A stretch of 44,396 bases of DNA from Myxococcales bacterium (GTDB taxonomy: Bacteria; Myxococcota; UBA727; VGSZ01): contig JAHFED010000053.1 in the NCBI GenBank assembly GCA_023248635.1, positions 1 through 44,396 of the forward strand, in the 5' to 3' direction. Under the pieces are notes generated by a model. That model did not search any database. It saw only the letters and a program-made list of their open reading frames with translations, and was not told where the DNA came from. Shown piece by piece: positions 8,573-17,106 of the stretch. Numbering within the stretch: the stretch's first letter is position 1; the number at the start of each line of letters is the position of its first letter. Made by a program: the position numbers and the translations under genes.

Positions 8573-9170
8573 GTGGCCCAACCGTCGAATCAACTCCGAA
8601 CCACAGCCATCGCGATCGCCGCTTCGATCATCGCCCTGGCGCTGTTGGCTGCCTGGGATGAGCAACAGGAGGGGCAGATGGCCCTCGCCGACTTCGCCGA
8701 AGACCAAGCCGTCGTCGCCCGGAGTCTGGCCCTGCAACTCGAAACGCGACTGGGTCAGGCTCGCAAGGACGCGCAACATTTCGCCGCCAACGCCGGAACG
8801 CAGCGGAACGTCACGGTGGGGTTGGAGGGCTATCTTGGTGCCCTACGTCGCTCGCACGCCGACCCGCTTTCGGAAGTCGATCCCGCCGCTGCGGCCGTGG
8901 TCGTCTCGGTCGCCATGGCCGACGGGGACGTCGTCGACCTGGTCGCGACCACGAGCGGCGTCTCGAAAACGCCAACAGCACGGCCACCCTGGGCACCCTC
9001 GCCATGGGCATCGCCCATGAGATCACGACGCCGGCCAGCGTCATCCAAGGGCGCGCCGAACAACTCCTGCACCGTGCCACCAACGACGAGCGCAGCAGCG
9101 CCGCTCTCACTGCCATCCTCGAACAGGCCCCGACTTCGTGCAGGGCGCTGTCATCTCGGTCACGCCCTAG
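8573..9170 (+). pseudogene. Remnant of a sensor histidine kinase
   Basis: A GTG at 8573 with GGAGGT upstream begins a protein with one membrane helix (residues ~11-28, TAIAIAASIIALALLAAW) and a sensor-like region (FAEDQAVVARSLALQLETRL). The frame turns to nonsense near 8960. In another frame the pre-HisKA and H-box region appears (LENANSTATLGTLAMGIAHE, then TTPASVIQGRAEQLL) with the phospho-acceptor His codon at 9013-9015. That frame breaks after LTAILEQA (~9129). A third frame then gives a short tail, FVQGAVISVTP and a stop at 9170, resembling the end of a kinase ATPase domain. Most of the linker and the whole HATPase domain are gone. At least two out-of-frame deletions explain this, so the gene is non-functional. 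Confidence 0.7.
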
Positions 9171-9249
9171 CCGATTTCGCATTGCCAGGTGCAATCTCGC
9201 AGGGGAGTTTTCAGTACCCTGCAGTGCTTTGGAAGAACGCCGACGCGTG

Positions 9250-9314
9250 CTGAACCCCGATCTCGCTGAACTTCGACCGTTCCGCGGTCGAAGTTCAGCG
9301 AGATCGGGGTTCAG
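9250..9314. repeat. 30-bp perfect palindrome with 5-base loop
   Basis: Arms 9250-9279 and 9285-9314 are perfect reverse complements around the loop 9280-9284. It sits between the kinase remnant and the acyl-CoA dehydrogenase, whose TGA stop (9311-9313) lies inside the second arm. The inner 24-25 bases of the first arm recur at about 32320-32344, right after another gene end. It could act as a bidirectional terminator without a U tract, or be a mobile palindromic element. Confidence 0.9.
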
Positions 9315-10465
9315 TTGCGCTTCTTTTCGGCTTCGACCGACGCAATCAGGCTGTTGGCTACGACGGAGCGGGCGTTCTCGAGAAACTCGGTCTCCAGGCG
9401 CAGGGCGCGGACCTCGGCCAGAAAGCGGGTCCAGGGGTCGTCGGCTTTGAGCCCCCGCAGGCCCATGAGGTCGGCGACGGCGAGGCAGGCGGCTTCGGCG
9501 GCGTCTTGAGAGAGCTGCCGCGCCATCGTCGTGCCCTTGGACTCGCGCGAGGTAGTGGTGTCGCGCCGGAAGGCCGCGTTTTGCACCAGCGAGAAGCTGG
9601 CATCGACCTGGGTGACGACGTCGCCGAGGCGAAAGAGCGCGGCCTGTTGCTCGCGCAGCGGGCGCCCGGCCACCCCCCGCTGCAGCAGCACCGAGACGCC
9701 GTCGCAGAGCGCGTGCTTGGCGATGCCCAAACAGCCAGCGGCGGCAGGCAGGCGCATCATGTCGAGCGAGGTCTGCGCGATCATGAGCCCCTGGCCCTCG
9801 CCCCCCAGGCGCGCGTCGACGTCGACTTCGAGGCTGTCGAAGCTCACCGTGCCCACCGGCAGGGGAGAGACGAAGGACTCCGGCGTGACCTTGGCCAGGC
9901 GGGCGTCGACGACGAACATCGAGTAGCGCGCGACCTCCGTCGTCGACGTCGCCCGGTGCCGCGCCAGCACGACGAACCAGGCGGCGATGGGCGCCAGTGG
10001 CACCAGCGTCTTGCTGCCGTGCAGCACGTAGGCGCCGTCTTTGGCGCTCACAATCAAGGGCGGATCACCGTCGAGGAGGGCCACAGCAACGCAAGTCTGG
10101 CCCGACGCCATCGCCGGCAAATGCACCGCGCGCTGATCTTCGTTGCCACAAAGAGCGATGGGATACAGGCCCTGCACCTGGGCGCCGTAGACGCCGTCGC
10201 ACAGTCCCGAGGTGCGCCCCAGCAGCGCGCGGATCACGCACAGCGAGCGCAAATCCGGACGCGGTGCTTCGCCTTCGAGGGCCTTGCCCAAGGCTGGATC
10301 GAAGAGTCCTTCTTGGCCCAACAGAGCTACCGATTCGATGGCCGATGACAGCGGGTCTTCGAGCTCGCTCATGGCCAGCACGCCGAGACGCTCGTCGCAC
10401 AGCCGCTTGACCTTGTCGTGAAGGCGCCGGTGGACGTCGTCAAAGAGGGGGAGGCCGAGTTCCAT
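9311..10465 (-). CDS. Divergent acyl-CoA dehydrogenase
   Basis: A 384-residue protein of the acyl-CoA dehydrogenase fold, with a helical N-domain, a central beta domain (residues ~120-215) and a C-terminal four-helix region (PLREQQAALFRLGDV, ARQLSQDAAEAACLAVADLM). The ATG complementary to 10463-10465 follows an AAGGA box. A longer reading upstream is Arg-rich noise. The usual FAD-contact motif (LTEP-x-GSD) reads VALLDGDPPL, and I do not find the canonical catalytic Glu. It may therefore have changed chemistry, as in acyl-CoA dehydrogenase-like proteins of secondary metabolism. FAD binding is inferred from the family only. It is divergent from the kinase gene at 11231, and its stop lies inside the 30-bp palindrome. 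Confidence 0.7.
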   Translation of the reverse strand: MELGLPLFDDVHRRLHDKVKRLCDERLGVLAMSELEDPLSSAIESVALLGQEGLFDPALGKALEGEAPRPDLRSLCVIRALLGRTSGLCDGVYGAQVQGLYPIALCGNEDQRAVHLPAMASGQTCVAVALLDGDPPLIVSAKDGAYVLHGSKTLVPLAPIAAWFVVLARHRATSTTEVARYSMFVVDARLAKVTPESFVSPLPVGTVSFDSLEVDVDARLGGEGQGLMIAQTSLDMMRLPAAAGCLGIAKHALCDGVSVLLQRGVAGRPLREQQAALFRLGDVVTQVDASFSLVQNAAFRRDTTTSRESKGTTMARQLSQDAAEAACLAVADLMGLRGLKADDPWTRFLAEVRALRLETEFLENARSVVANSLIASVEAEKKRN

Positions 10466-10500
10466 GCGCTGTCTTTCCTTGAGGGCGAAGGGCTCAGACG

Positions 10501-10620
10501 TGTGGCACTGGCGCCCTGGGACGCAAAGCAGGGAGCCCTTGGCACGGCGCAAGTGCCGCTGGTTTGAGCCGTTGGCAGGCTCACCGTGCCGATGGTTGGC
10601 GCCGTTGGCACGGCGCAAGC
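10501..10620. repeat. Degenerate palindromic repeats related to the 26.4 kb array
   Basis: This stretch upstream of the acyl-CoA dehydrogenase contains the palindrome at 10599-10616, identical to the reverse complement of the hairpin core in the 35-bp array at 26421-26595. A degenerate copy lies at about 10522-10552, and a further GCC-GTTGGCA variant near 10569. No coding potential is seen. The remainder of 10466-10912 holds no recognisable gene. Confidence 0.65.
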
Positions 10621-10912
10621 GGGCGGACCATAACAGGGGCATCGAGGACGTCGCCGTAGAAACACGCCCGGAGCGAGAGGGACCTTTCCAGCGAGGCCCG
10701 GGCAAACACCCGTGGCGATAAGCCTGTCGGCGTCGACGACGGCTGAGCGCAGCCACAATCTTGGCCCGCACCGGGCGGCGCCTAGGGCGGTTTCCTTGTT
10801 GATTGATCGAGCCCGGCGCCGGGAATTTTCTCGAGGCCGAGGCGCGGCGCAGGGGCAGCCTCTCGGGCTTCACCGAGTTTCTGTCTTCGCCGTCAACCAC
10901 ATTCGACGTACG

Positions 10913-10999
10913 CCAGATCTGCTTTGGTGCCGCTGGCGTCCGCCCGACGTCGAACCCACGAACAACCACGGCGAGCGTGAGCTGCGCGCATTCGTGCGT
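10913..10999 (+). pseudogene. IS66-family transposase fragment
   Basis: One frame reads PDLLWCRWRPPDVEPTNNHG followed by ERELRAFVR. The VEPTNN-x2-ER-x-LR motif is the conserved C-terminal signature of IS66-type DDE transposases. Nothing before or after continues the family, and no terminal inverted repeats are visible. This is therefore a short dead fragment in the 765-bp spacer between two divergent genes. The rest of the spacer (11000-11230) shows no gene; the promoter of the downstream kinase should lie there. Confidence 0.5.
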
Positions 11000-11230
11000 C
11001 CTCGAGGAACTGCGGCACGAACTCTGGGAGTCCCGGCAGAAAGGCCACGTCGACGAAGACGCCGTCGGCGCCGGCGACTTCCTTTGGGGCTCCTGCCGAC
11101 GTCGTCGACGACGGCTCACGCCGCCCGTGCCTTCATCTTGGGTCGACGGCGAAGGCGCATCCGTCGCGCTATGTCTCAGTTCGATCGCTGGGATCCGGGG
11201 GACTAGCGTTTCTGCGTTGGGGGACGGTGC

Positions 11231-12772
11231 GTGCGCGTTGGCAGGTACGAGATCATTGATGAGATCGGCGCGGGGGGCATGGGCCGCGTGCGTCTCGCCC
11301 GGGACCCCTCGGGTCGCATTGTCGTGCTCAAGACCGCGCTGCGCGATGACATCGACGATGACGAACGCTTGCGGGACGAAGCGCGGGTCGGGCAGCGGGT
11401 CAGGCACCCAAGCCTGGTCGAGACCCTGGATCTCTTCGAGATCGACGATGACAAAGCGGGGCGAAACCGCCCGGTGCTGGTGACGGCCTACGTCCCCGGC
11501 GTCACGTTGATCGAGCTGCGGCGGGTGGGCCCCATGAACCCCGTCGTCGTCTGTCGCCTGGGCCGCCAGCTGGCCGAAGCCCTCGACGCCATCCACGACG
11601 CCAAAGATCTCGAGGGACGTCCGCTGGACGTGCTGCACCGCGACGTCACGGCGGGCAATTGCCTCATCGGCCACGACGGCCGCGCGCGCCTGATCGATCT
11701 GGGCATCTCGCGCTCCGCCGAGAGCCGCGCGCTGCGCACCGAGACGGGGCTGCTGCGGGGCACCTTGCGCTACTTGGGGCCCGAGCTCTTCGACGGTGGC
11801 CACTATTCGGCCCAGTCCGATCTCTGGGCCCTGGGGGTCGTGTTGTGGGAGGCCCTCCTCGGGCGCGCCGCGGTCACCGGCAGCGACGCCGTCGCCGTGG
11901 GCCGCATCTGCAGTGGCAATTTGATGACCCTCGACGAGGGCGAAGACGCCGAACCCAGGGTGTCTCGGGCCATCGCCCAGCTGCTGCGCAGAAACGCCGT
12001 CGATCGCCCGCGCCGCGCCCGCGAAGCCGCCGCCCTGTTCGCCATGCTCGAAAAGGCCCTGCCCGGTGACGCCGACGAATTGGCCCAGGCCTTGGTCTGG
12101 CGCGCCATCGGCGGCCCCGAGGTCGAGGGGGAAACCTCGGTGGTGGCCCAGGCCACCCGCAACTTCGGCGGGCACGACGACGTCACGGCTCCGCCCCAGC
12201 TGGCCGCAGCCCTGGCGCTCACGGTCGCCGATCATCCGCTGCGCGCCGCCATCAACGGGGCCCCGCCCTCGCAGGACAAGACGCCGTCACAGGGCATCGC
12301 CCACTACGCGGCCTTTCTGCAGTCGATGGAGAAATCCCTTACCGCGGCCTGGCACAGCGCCGACGCCAGGGTGAGCGCCTCGGTGGCCCACCTCCCCACG
12401 CGCAGCAGCAGCGGCGACCAAGAACGCACCGAAGCCCTGGCGCCGATGACGCCGGGGCGTGCCAGCACCAACGACGACGTCGGCACCTCCGATGGGCAAC
12501 TGGCCGCTCCGAGCCCGGCACCGGCCTTCTTCGCCGAGCGCTTGCCCCTGCCCCCGCGATCCCAGGTCGAGGTGTTGTCGTCGCCGCCACCCTTGCCTGC
12601 GGACCACGACGACCTGTCGACCCCGCTGCACCGACCCGCTTTGGAGCCCCCGCCCACAGCCCCGGTCCCCAGCGCCGGTCGTCGCGCCGCAGTGCTCGGA
12701 TTGGTCGCATTGCTCCTCGTCGCCCTCGCCGCCGCCGTCGTCGAGCTGGGTGGTTTCCTTCCCAGTGGGTGA
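11231..12772 (+). CDS. Membrane-anchored Ser/Thr protein kinase
   Basis: A 513-residue Hanks-type kinase starting at GTG 11231 after a G-rich GGGGGA box. The kinase domain (residues ~5-280) has the glycine loop GAGGMG (13-18), Lys34 in VVLK, a likely helix-C Glu50, HRDVTAGN with Asp138 and Asn143, and DLG (Asp156) in place of the usual DFG. GTLRYLGPE replaces the APE loop. Catalytic residues are present, so activity is likely. A Pro/Ser-rich linker (~290-480) leads to a hydrophobic segment (~487-505, VLGLVALLLVALAAAVVEL) near the C-terminus, so the kinase faces the cytoplasm with a very short outer tail and no sensor domain. Such kinases are abundant in Myxococcota. Targets are unknown; the FHA protein at 23635 is a possible reader of its products. 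Confidence 0.9.
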   Translation: MRVGRYEIIDEIGAGGMGRVRLARDPSGRIVVLKTALRDDIDDDERLRDEARVGQRVRHPSLVETLDLFEIDDDKAGRNRPVLVTAYVPGVTLIELRRVGPMNPVVVCRLGRQLAEALDAIHDAKDLEGRPLDVLHRDVTAGNCLIGHDGRARLIDLGISRSAESRALRTETGLLRGTLRYLGPELFDGGHYSAQSDLWALGVVLWEALLGRAAVTGSDAVAVGRICSGNLMTLDEGEDAEPRVSRAIAQLLRRNAVDRPRRAREAAALFAMLEKALPGDADELAQALVWRAIGGPEVEGETSVVAQATRNFGGHDDVTAPPQLAAALALTVADHPLRAAINGAPPSQDKTPSQGIAHYAAFLQSMEKSLTAAWHSADARVSASVAHLPTRSSSGDQERTEALAPMTPGRASTNDDVGTSDGQLAAPSPAPAFFAERLPLPPRSQVEVLSSPPPLPADHDDLSTPLHRPALEPPPTAPVPSAGRRAAVLGLVALLLVALAAAVVELGGFLPSG

Positions 12773-12854
12773 GGGTGCCAAGGATCAGCATTGCGGACGC
12801 CGACGGGGTCCGCTAGCGATCGGGCCTTCCCGCACCTGATGAGCAAAAACGACC

Positions 12855-13130
12855 ATGACGACGACGACCGCTGCTGCTCCTTCGACCACCGCTCCCGCCC
12901 AGTCCAAGGGCCGATCGCGCCGTCGCCTGCAGGACTTTTTTCTGCAGAACAAGGACATCAAGATTGACTACAAGAACCAGGACTTGCTCAGGCGATTCTT
13001 GTCACCTGAGGGTAAGGTTCTGCCCGGTCGTCGGACGGGTTTGACGTCGAAGCATCAGCGGAAGATCACGAAGGCCATCAAGCAGGCTCGGGCTGTTGGG
13101 TTGTTGCCTTTTACGAATCACGACGCCTGA
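12855..13130 (+). CDS. rpsR: Ribosomal protein bS18
   Basis: A 91-residue basic protein. The C-terminal half ([18 protein letters not shown], then [16 protein letters not shown]) is the bS18 core, which binds 16S rRNA in the small-subunit platform with bS6. The N-terminal 20 residues are a Thr/Ala/Ser tail, followed by [10 protein letters not shown] where many bS18 proteins have a Cys pair for zinc. No Cys occurs in the whole protein, so this is a zinc-independent form. The normal neighbours rpsF and rplI are absent, so it may be a second copy expressed under zinc limitation. The start ATG has only a weak ribosome-binding site. Confidence 0.85.
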   Translation: MTTTTAAAPSTTAPAQSKGRSRRRLQDFFLQNKDIKIDYKNQDLLRRFLSPEGKVLPGRRTGLTSKHQRKITKAIKQARAVGLLPFTNHDA

Positions 13131-13154
13131 ATTTTTCTTCATTTTTCGCACAGA

Positions 13155-13530
13155 ACGCGCTTCGCGCGGAGCACGCGCTTCGCGCGGAGAATGGCCTCCG
13201 GCCGGGCCATGGGGGTTAGCTGGTGGTGGCGAAGCGCTCCAGGGCAAACCCCCCTGGACCCCCTGCCCTCTGTGTTGACGCGTTCCCTCGAGCTGTTGCC
13301 GGCGCCTTGGCGTCGTCGTCGTTGCGTGGCGCCTGGAGCACGAGCACCTTTGCGCCGGCAGAGCTCGAGGGAAACGAGCTCTTCGATGGCCGCGGCCGCT
13401 TCGCGTCGCTGCTTGTGGGTTCCTCCCGCATGCCTTCGTTCGATTCTCGATGCCGTTTTTTCTCCCCTCTTCCGCAGCGGCCTGGCCGACTGGTGCGTGA
13501 CGACGTCAAGCCGCGCCCGCGGAAGAGGGG
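13155..13530. repeat. Spacer with tandem palindromes and nested inverted repeats
   Basis: The 452-bp spacer between rpsR and the next gene shows no convincing gene. It holds an 18-bp unit in tandem (13155-13172, 13173-13190), each containing a GCGC-TTCG-like palindrome. A 25-bp imperfect inverted repeat follows (13281-13305 with 13352-13376). A 12-bp perfect inverted repeat lies at 13464-13475 with 13519-13530. Such structure suggests decayed mobile or palindromic elements, or a structured leader of the following dehydrogenase gene. Confidence 0.6.
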
Positions 13531-13582
13531 CTGGGGGAGATGGCTCTTTCCGCCGCGCCCCACAAATCGCTAAAGGCAGGCC

Positions 13583-14791
13583 ATGACCACTGTCGCGCTC
13601 TCTTCTTTTGATCTCGCTCTGCCCACCGACGAGCACCGCATGCTGCGCGATCAGGTGCGAGCTTTTACGAGCGAGAAGGTTGAGCCCCAGGCTCTGGAGC
13701 ACGATCAGAAGGAGCTCTTCAACCGCGCGCTCTTCAATGAAGCCGGCAAGATGGGCTTGCTGGGCATCACCGTCTCCGACGACTACGGCGGCGCCGGCAT
13801 GGATGCGACGGCTGCGGTAATCGTGCACGAGGAGTTGTCGTCGTCGGATCCGGGCTTTGCTCTCGCTTATCTCGCCCACTCGATGCTCTGCACCAACAAC
13901 CTCTTTCACAACGCGTCGGCCGAGCAGCGCCAGCGCTGGCTCCCGAAGTTGGTCAGCGGCGAGCATGTGGGCGCCATGGGTATGAGCGAGCCCGCCGTCG
14001 GCACCGATGTGCTCGGTCTGCGCACCACCGCGACCAAAGATGGCGACTCCTACGTCGTCAACGGTCGCAAGATGTGGATCACCAACGGCGCTGTCGATGA
14101 CGTCAAGACCCCCTGTGATGTGATGTTGTTCTACGCGCGCACCGGCGGCACCGACGCGCGCCCCGAGCTCTCCAGCTTCGTCGTCGAACGCGGCATGCCG
14201 GGCTTCTCCGTGGGTCAGAAAATTCATGCGAAGACTGGCATGCGCGCCAGCTGCACCGCCGAGATGGTGTTGGATGAATGTCGCATTCCATTGGCCAATC
14301 GGATCGGCGAAGAAGGCGGATCCATCAAGCATATGATGCGCAATCTTGCGCTCGAAAGATTGACCCTCGCGGCCATGTCCCTCGGCATCGCTCGTCGCAG
14401 TATCGAGGTCATGGTCAAATATGCGGCGGATCGAAAAGCCTTTGGAAAGCCGCTGAACGAGTTCGGTCAGATTCAAAAATACATCGCCGACTCCTACGCC
14501 GAATTTATGGCTTGTCGCGCCTGGGTCTACGACACCGCCCGCCAGATGCCCCTCGACGCCTACGGCAACCGCCTCGACAGCGACGGCGTCAAGCTGGTGG
14601 CCTCGACCATGGGCAAGAACGTGGCCGACCGCGCGATGCAGGTCCTCGGCGGCTACGGCTACGTCGGCGAGTACGTCGTCGAACGCTTGTGGCGCGATGC
14701 CAAGCTGCTGGAGATCGGCGGCGGCACCATCGAGGCCCACCAAAAGAACATGACCCGCGATCTCACCAAAGGCCCCTTTCCCTGGACCTGA
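13583..14791 (+). CDS. Acyl-CoA dehydrogenase, isovaleryl-CoA dehydrogenase-like
   Basis: A 402-residue flavoenzyme that oxidises acyl-CoA to trans-2-enoyl-CoA and passes electrons to ETF. Family marks are LLGITVSDDYGGAGMD, GAMGMSEPAVGTD for FAD binding, KMWITNG, RKAFGKPLNEFGQIQ and VLGGYGYVGEY. The C-terminal site reads EIGGGTIEAHQKNM, so the Glu of short and medium-chain enzymes is Gly. A Glu is available in ALERLTLA, the position used by isovaleryl-CoA dehydrogenase. A branched-chain acyl substrate from leucine degradation is therefore likely but not proven. The ATG at 13583 follows AAAGGCAGG. It is convergent with the slipin gene. It looks fully functional, unlike the divergent relative at 9311. 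Confidence 0.92.
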   Translation: MTTVALSSFDLALPTDEHRMLRDQVRAFTSEKVEPQALEHDQKELFNRALFNEAGKMGLLGITVSDDYGGAGMDATAAVIVHEELSSSDPGFALAYLAHSMLCTNNLFHNASAEQRQRWLPKLVSGEHVGAMGMSEPAVGTDVLGLRTTATKDGDSYVVNGRKMWITNGAVDDVKTPCDVMLFYARTGGTDARPELSSFVVERGMPGFSVGQKIHAKTGMRASCTAEMVLDECRIPLANRIGEEGGSIKHMMRNLALERLTLAAMSLGIARRSIEVMVKYAADRKAFGKPLNEFGQIQKYIADSYAEFMACRAWVYDTARQMPLDAYGNRLDSDGVKLVASTMGKNVADRAMQVLGGYGYVGEYVVERLWRDAKLLEIGGGTIEAHQKNMTRDLTKGPFPWT

Positions 14792-14803
14792 CGCGCCGAA
14801 GGC

Positions 14804-15610
14804 TCAATGGGTCGCGGGCACGGGCTCGGGCTCTTCTTTGGGCTCTTCCTCTTCGCGTCGACGGTGGGTGCTCAAGAAGGGCGAGAGCAGCTCGAGCGGG
14901 AGGGGCACGATGATGGTCGAGTTTTGCTTCGAGCCGATGTCGGCGAGGGTGCCCAGGTAACGCAGCTGCAGTGCTTGGGGCTCGTGGGCCAAGATGTGGG
15001 CTGCACCGCGCAGCTTCTCGGCGGCCTGCAGCTCGCCCTCGGCGTGGAGGATCTTGGCGCGGCGTTCGCGCTCGGCTTCGGCTTGGCGAGCGATGGCCCG
15101 GACCATGGTGGCGTCGAGGTCGACGTGCTTGATCTCGACGTTCTTGACCTTGATGCCCCAGGCCTCGGTCTGCTCATCGAGAATGCGCCGGATGTCGGCG
15201 TTGAGGCGGTCGCGCTCGGCCAGCAGCTGATCGAGCTCGTGTTGCCCCAGCACCGAGCGCAACGTCGTCTGCGAAAGCTGGCTGGTCGCGTTGTGGAAGT
15301 CCTCGACCTGAATGATGGCCCGCTCGGGATCGACGATGCGGAAGTAGATGACGGCGTTCACCTTGACCGAAACGTTGTCGCGCGTGACGACGTCTTGTGG
15401 GGGCACGTCCATGACGATGGTGCGCAGATCGACCCTCACCATCTTTTGCACGAAGGGCACCAACACAATCAGACCGGGGCCCTTCACGCCGTAGAAGCGA
15501 CCGAGGAAAAACACGACGCCCCGCTCGTACTCGCGCAGGATGCGCAGCGCAGAAAAGAGCAAGACGACGACGATGGCGACGACAAAGGGCAAGACGAGCA
15601 GAGCGGTCAT
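14804..15610 (-). CDS. Slipin, SPFH/band-7 membrane protein
   Basis: A 268-residue stomatin-like protein. Residues ~3-22 form one hydrophobic anchor ([20 protein letters not shown]). The SPFH domain follows ([42 protein letters not shown]). A long charged helical arm ([20 protein letters not shown]) drives oligomerisation. The C-terminus is Glu-rich. The start overlaps the NfeD protease stop as ATGA, the classic slipin/NfeD operon in which the protease can cleave the slipin C-terminus. The pair is thought to organise membrane microdomains and respond to envelope stress. Only the exact client is uncertain. Confidence 0.92.
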   Translation of the reverse strand: MTALLVLPFVVAIVVVLLFSALRILREYERGVVFFLGRFYGVKGPGLIVLVPFVQKMVRVDLRTIVMDVPPQDVVTRDNVSVKVNAVIYFRIVDPERAIIQVEDFHNATSQLSQTTLRSVLGQHELDQLLAERDRLNADIRRILDEQTEAWGIKVKNVEIKHVDLDATMVRAIARQAEAERERRAKILHAEGELQAAEKLRGAAHILAHEPQALQLRYLGTLADIGSKQNSTIIVPLPLELLSPFLSTHRRREEEEPKEEPEPVPATH

Positions 15611-17043
15611 GGGGCACCTCGGCGTTGGCGCGTTTCTGTGTCGGGGAGTTTCATCGCCGCGTCGTCGACGGTCTGGGGTCGGGGGCGCACCCGCAGCAGC
15701 AGCCCTTCGACGTCCACGACATCGGCGGCTTGGCCTTGCTGCAGGGGTCCCGAGCTCGCGGCGTCCCAGACTTCGCCGTGCACGGCCACCGCTCCGCGAT
15801 CGTCGAAGCTCGAGGTGGCGACGGCGACGCTGCCGATCATTTGCTCGCGGCCGCTCACCACCGGCCGATGCCGCGCGCGCAGCGCCAGCCGCAGCACGCC
15901 GAGCACGAAGCCCGCGCTCAAGAACGCGACGCCGGCGATGAGGGGCCGCGAGATGGCCACCGCGGGGGCCTGCACGTCCACCAGCAGCAACGAACCGACG
16001 ACGAGAGAAACCAGGCCGCCGACGCCGAGGGCCCCAAAGCTCGGTGCGAAGGACTCGGCGATCATCAGCGCAAAGCCCAAGGCCACCAGTGCGACGCCGG
16101 CATAGCTGACGGGCAAGAGCTGCAGCGCAAAGAGCCCCAGCAGCAGTGAGATGGCGCCTGCGACGCCGGGCAACACGCTGCCCGGGCTCGAGAGCTCGAA
16201 AAGGATGCCGTAGAAGCCGAAGATCAACAGCAAGTAGGCGACGTTGGGATTGGCCAGCACCGAAAGCACGCGGGTCTGCCAGCGCGGCTGCACATCGATG
16301 ATGGGTGCGTGGTCGACGTCGATGGTGATGGCGGTGTCGACCCTTGCTCCGACATCTCCCGCCACGTGCACCGTGCGGCCGTCGAGGGCTTGCAAGAGCG
16401 CCGTTCGATCGGCGGCGACGATGTCGATCACCCCGCGCTCCAAGGCCTCTGACGATGACAAGCTGGCCGCCTCGCGGACGGCGGCTTCGGCAAAGACCGG
16501 GTCGCGGCCGCGCAACTCGGCCAGACCGCGAATCGTGGCGGCGGCGTCGCTCTCCGCCTTGTGCAGACTGGGATCGCGCGCTTCACGACCAGCGGCGTCG
16601 GGCTTCTGCCCCTGCGAGGACGCGCCGCTGAAGGCCACCGGCGTCGCCGCCCCGAGGTTGGTCGCTGGGGCCATGGCAGCGACGTGACTCGCATAGACCA
16701 AGAAGGTGCCGGCGCTGGCCGCCCGCGCGCCCCGCGGGCTCACCCACACGACCACTGGCACCGGCGAGGCGAGAATGTCGCCGATCATCTCGCGCATCGA
16801 AGCGTCGAGCCCTCCTGGTGTGTCGAGCTCGAGCACCAGGGCTGCTGCCCGCAGACGCTGGGCCTCGTGGATGCCCTCAGCGACGAAACGGGCCGTGGGC
16901 GGACCCAAGGCACCTTCGACTCTCAAAAAGAGCACCGGGGGCTCGTGGCCCAAGTCGACCCTGATCTCGCTCGGGCTCTGGGCTGCCAACCTCGATGCGA
17001 GCAAGGCGACGACGACGACAACGGCAAGATGGAGCGAGCGCAT
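15607..17043 (-). CDS. nfeD: NfeD-type membrane serine protease
   Basis: A 478-residue protein with a signal peptide (to ~AAQ at residue 22) and a ClpP-fold protease domain. [10 protein letters not shown] leads into ARAASAGTF with the nucleophile Ser110. Lys162 in [11 protein letters not shown] is the likely dyad partner. Residues ~245-385 hold about four membrane helices. A C-terminal OB-fold NfeD domain (~400-465) contains [16 protein letters not shown]. This full-length form places the protease outside the cytoplasmic membrane. It is the first gene of the slipin operon, overlapping it by 4 bp. Both catalytic residues are present. Confidence 0.92.
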   Translation of the reverse strand: MRSLHLAVVVVVALLASRLAAQSPSEIRVDLGHEPPVLFLRVEGALGPPTARFVAEGIHEAQRLRAAALVLELDTPGGLDASMREMIGDILASPVPVVVWVSPRGARAASAGTFLVYASHVAAMAPATNLGAATPVAFSGASSQGQKPDAAGREARDPSLHKAESDAAATIRGLAELRGRDPVFAEAAVREAASLSSSEALERGVIDIVAADRTALLQALDGRTVHVAGDVGARVDTAITIDVDHAPIIDVQPRWQTRVLSVLANPNVAYLLLIFGFYGILFELSSPGSVLPGVAGAISLLLGLFALQLLPVSYAGVALVALGFALMIAESFAPSFGALGVGGLVSLVVGSLLLVDVQAPAVAISRPLIAGVAFLSAGFVLGVLRLALRARHRPVVSGREQMIGSVAVATSSFDDRGAVAVHGEVWDAASSGPLQQGQAADVVDVEGLLLRVRPRPQTVDDAAMKLPDTETRQRRGAP

Positions 17044-17106
17044 GACCCGTTCTCCTCAGGTGAGGCTAACGACGTCGCCGTCGGAGATCAGCGCTGGGCT
17101 GCTGAA

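Noticed and set aside
10803-11483. Plus-strand gene overlapping the start of the Ser/Thr kinase
   Set aside because: It has no recognisable motif, changes to low-complexity Arg-rich sequence and overlaps the kinase glycine loop in another frame.
9311-12235. A single 974-residue minus-strand protein
   Set aside because: Only the C-terminal 384 residues look like a protein; the upstream part is antisense to the kinase and is Arg/Ser-rich noise, and a proper ribosome-binding site precedes the ATG complementary to 10463-10465.
13139-14743. Long minus-strand frame antisense to the acyl-CoA dehydrogenase
   Set aside because: It mirrors a well-conserved plus-strand enzyme, a common artefact in GC-rich DNA.
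15540-16687. Arg-rich and Gly-rich plus-strand frames over the slipin/NfeD operon
   Set aside because: They are shadows of two strongly conserved minus-strand genes.
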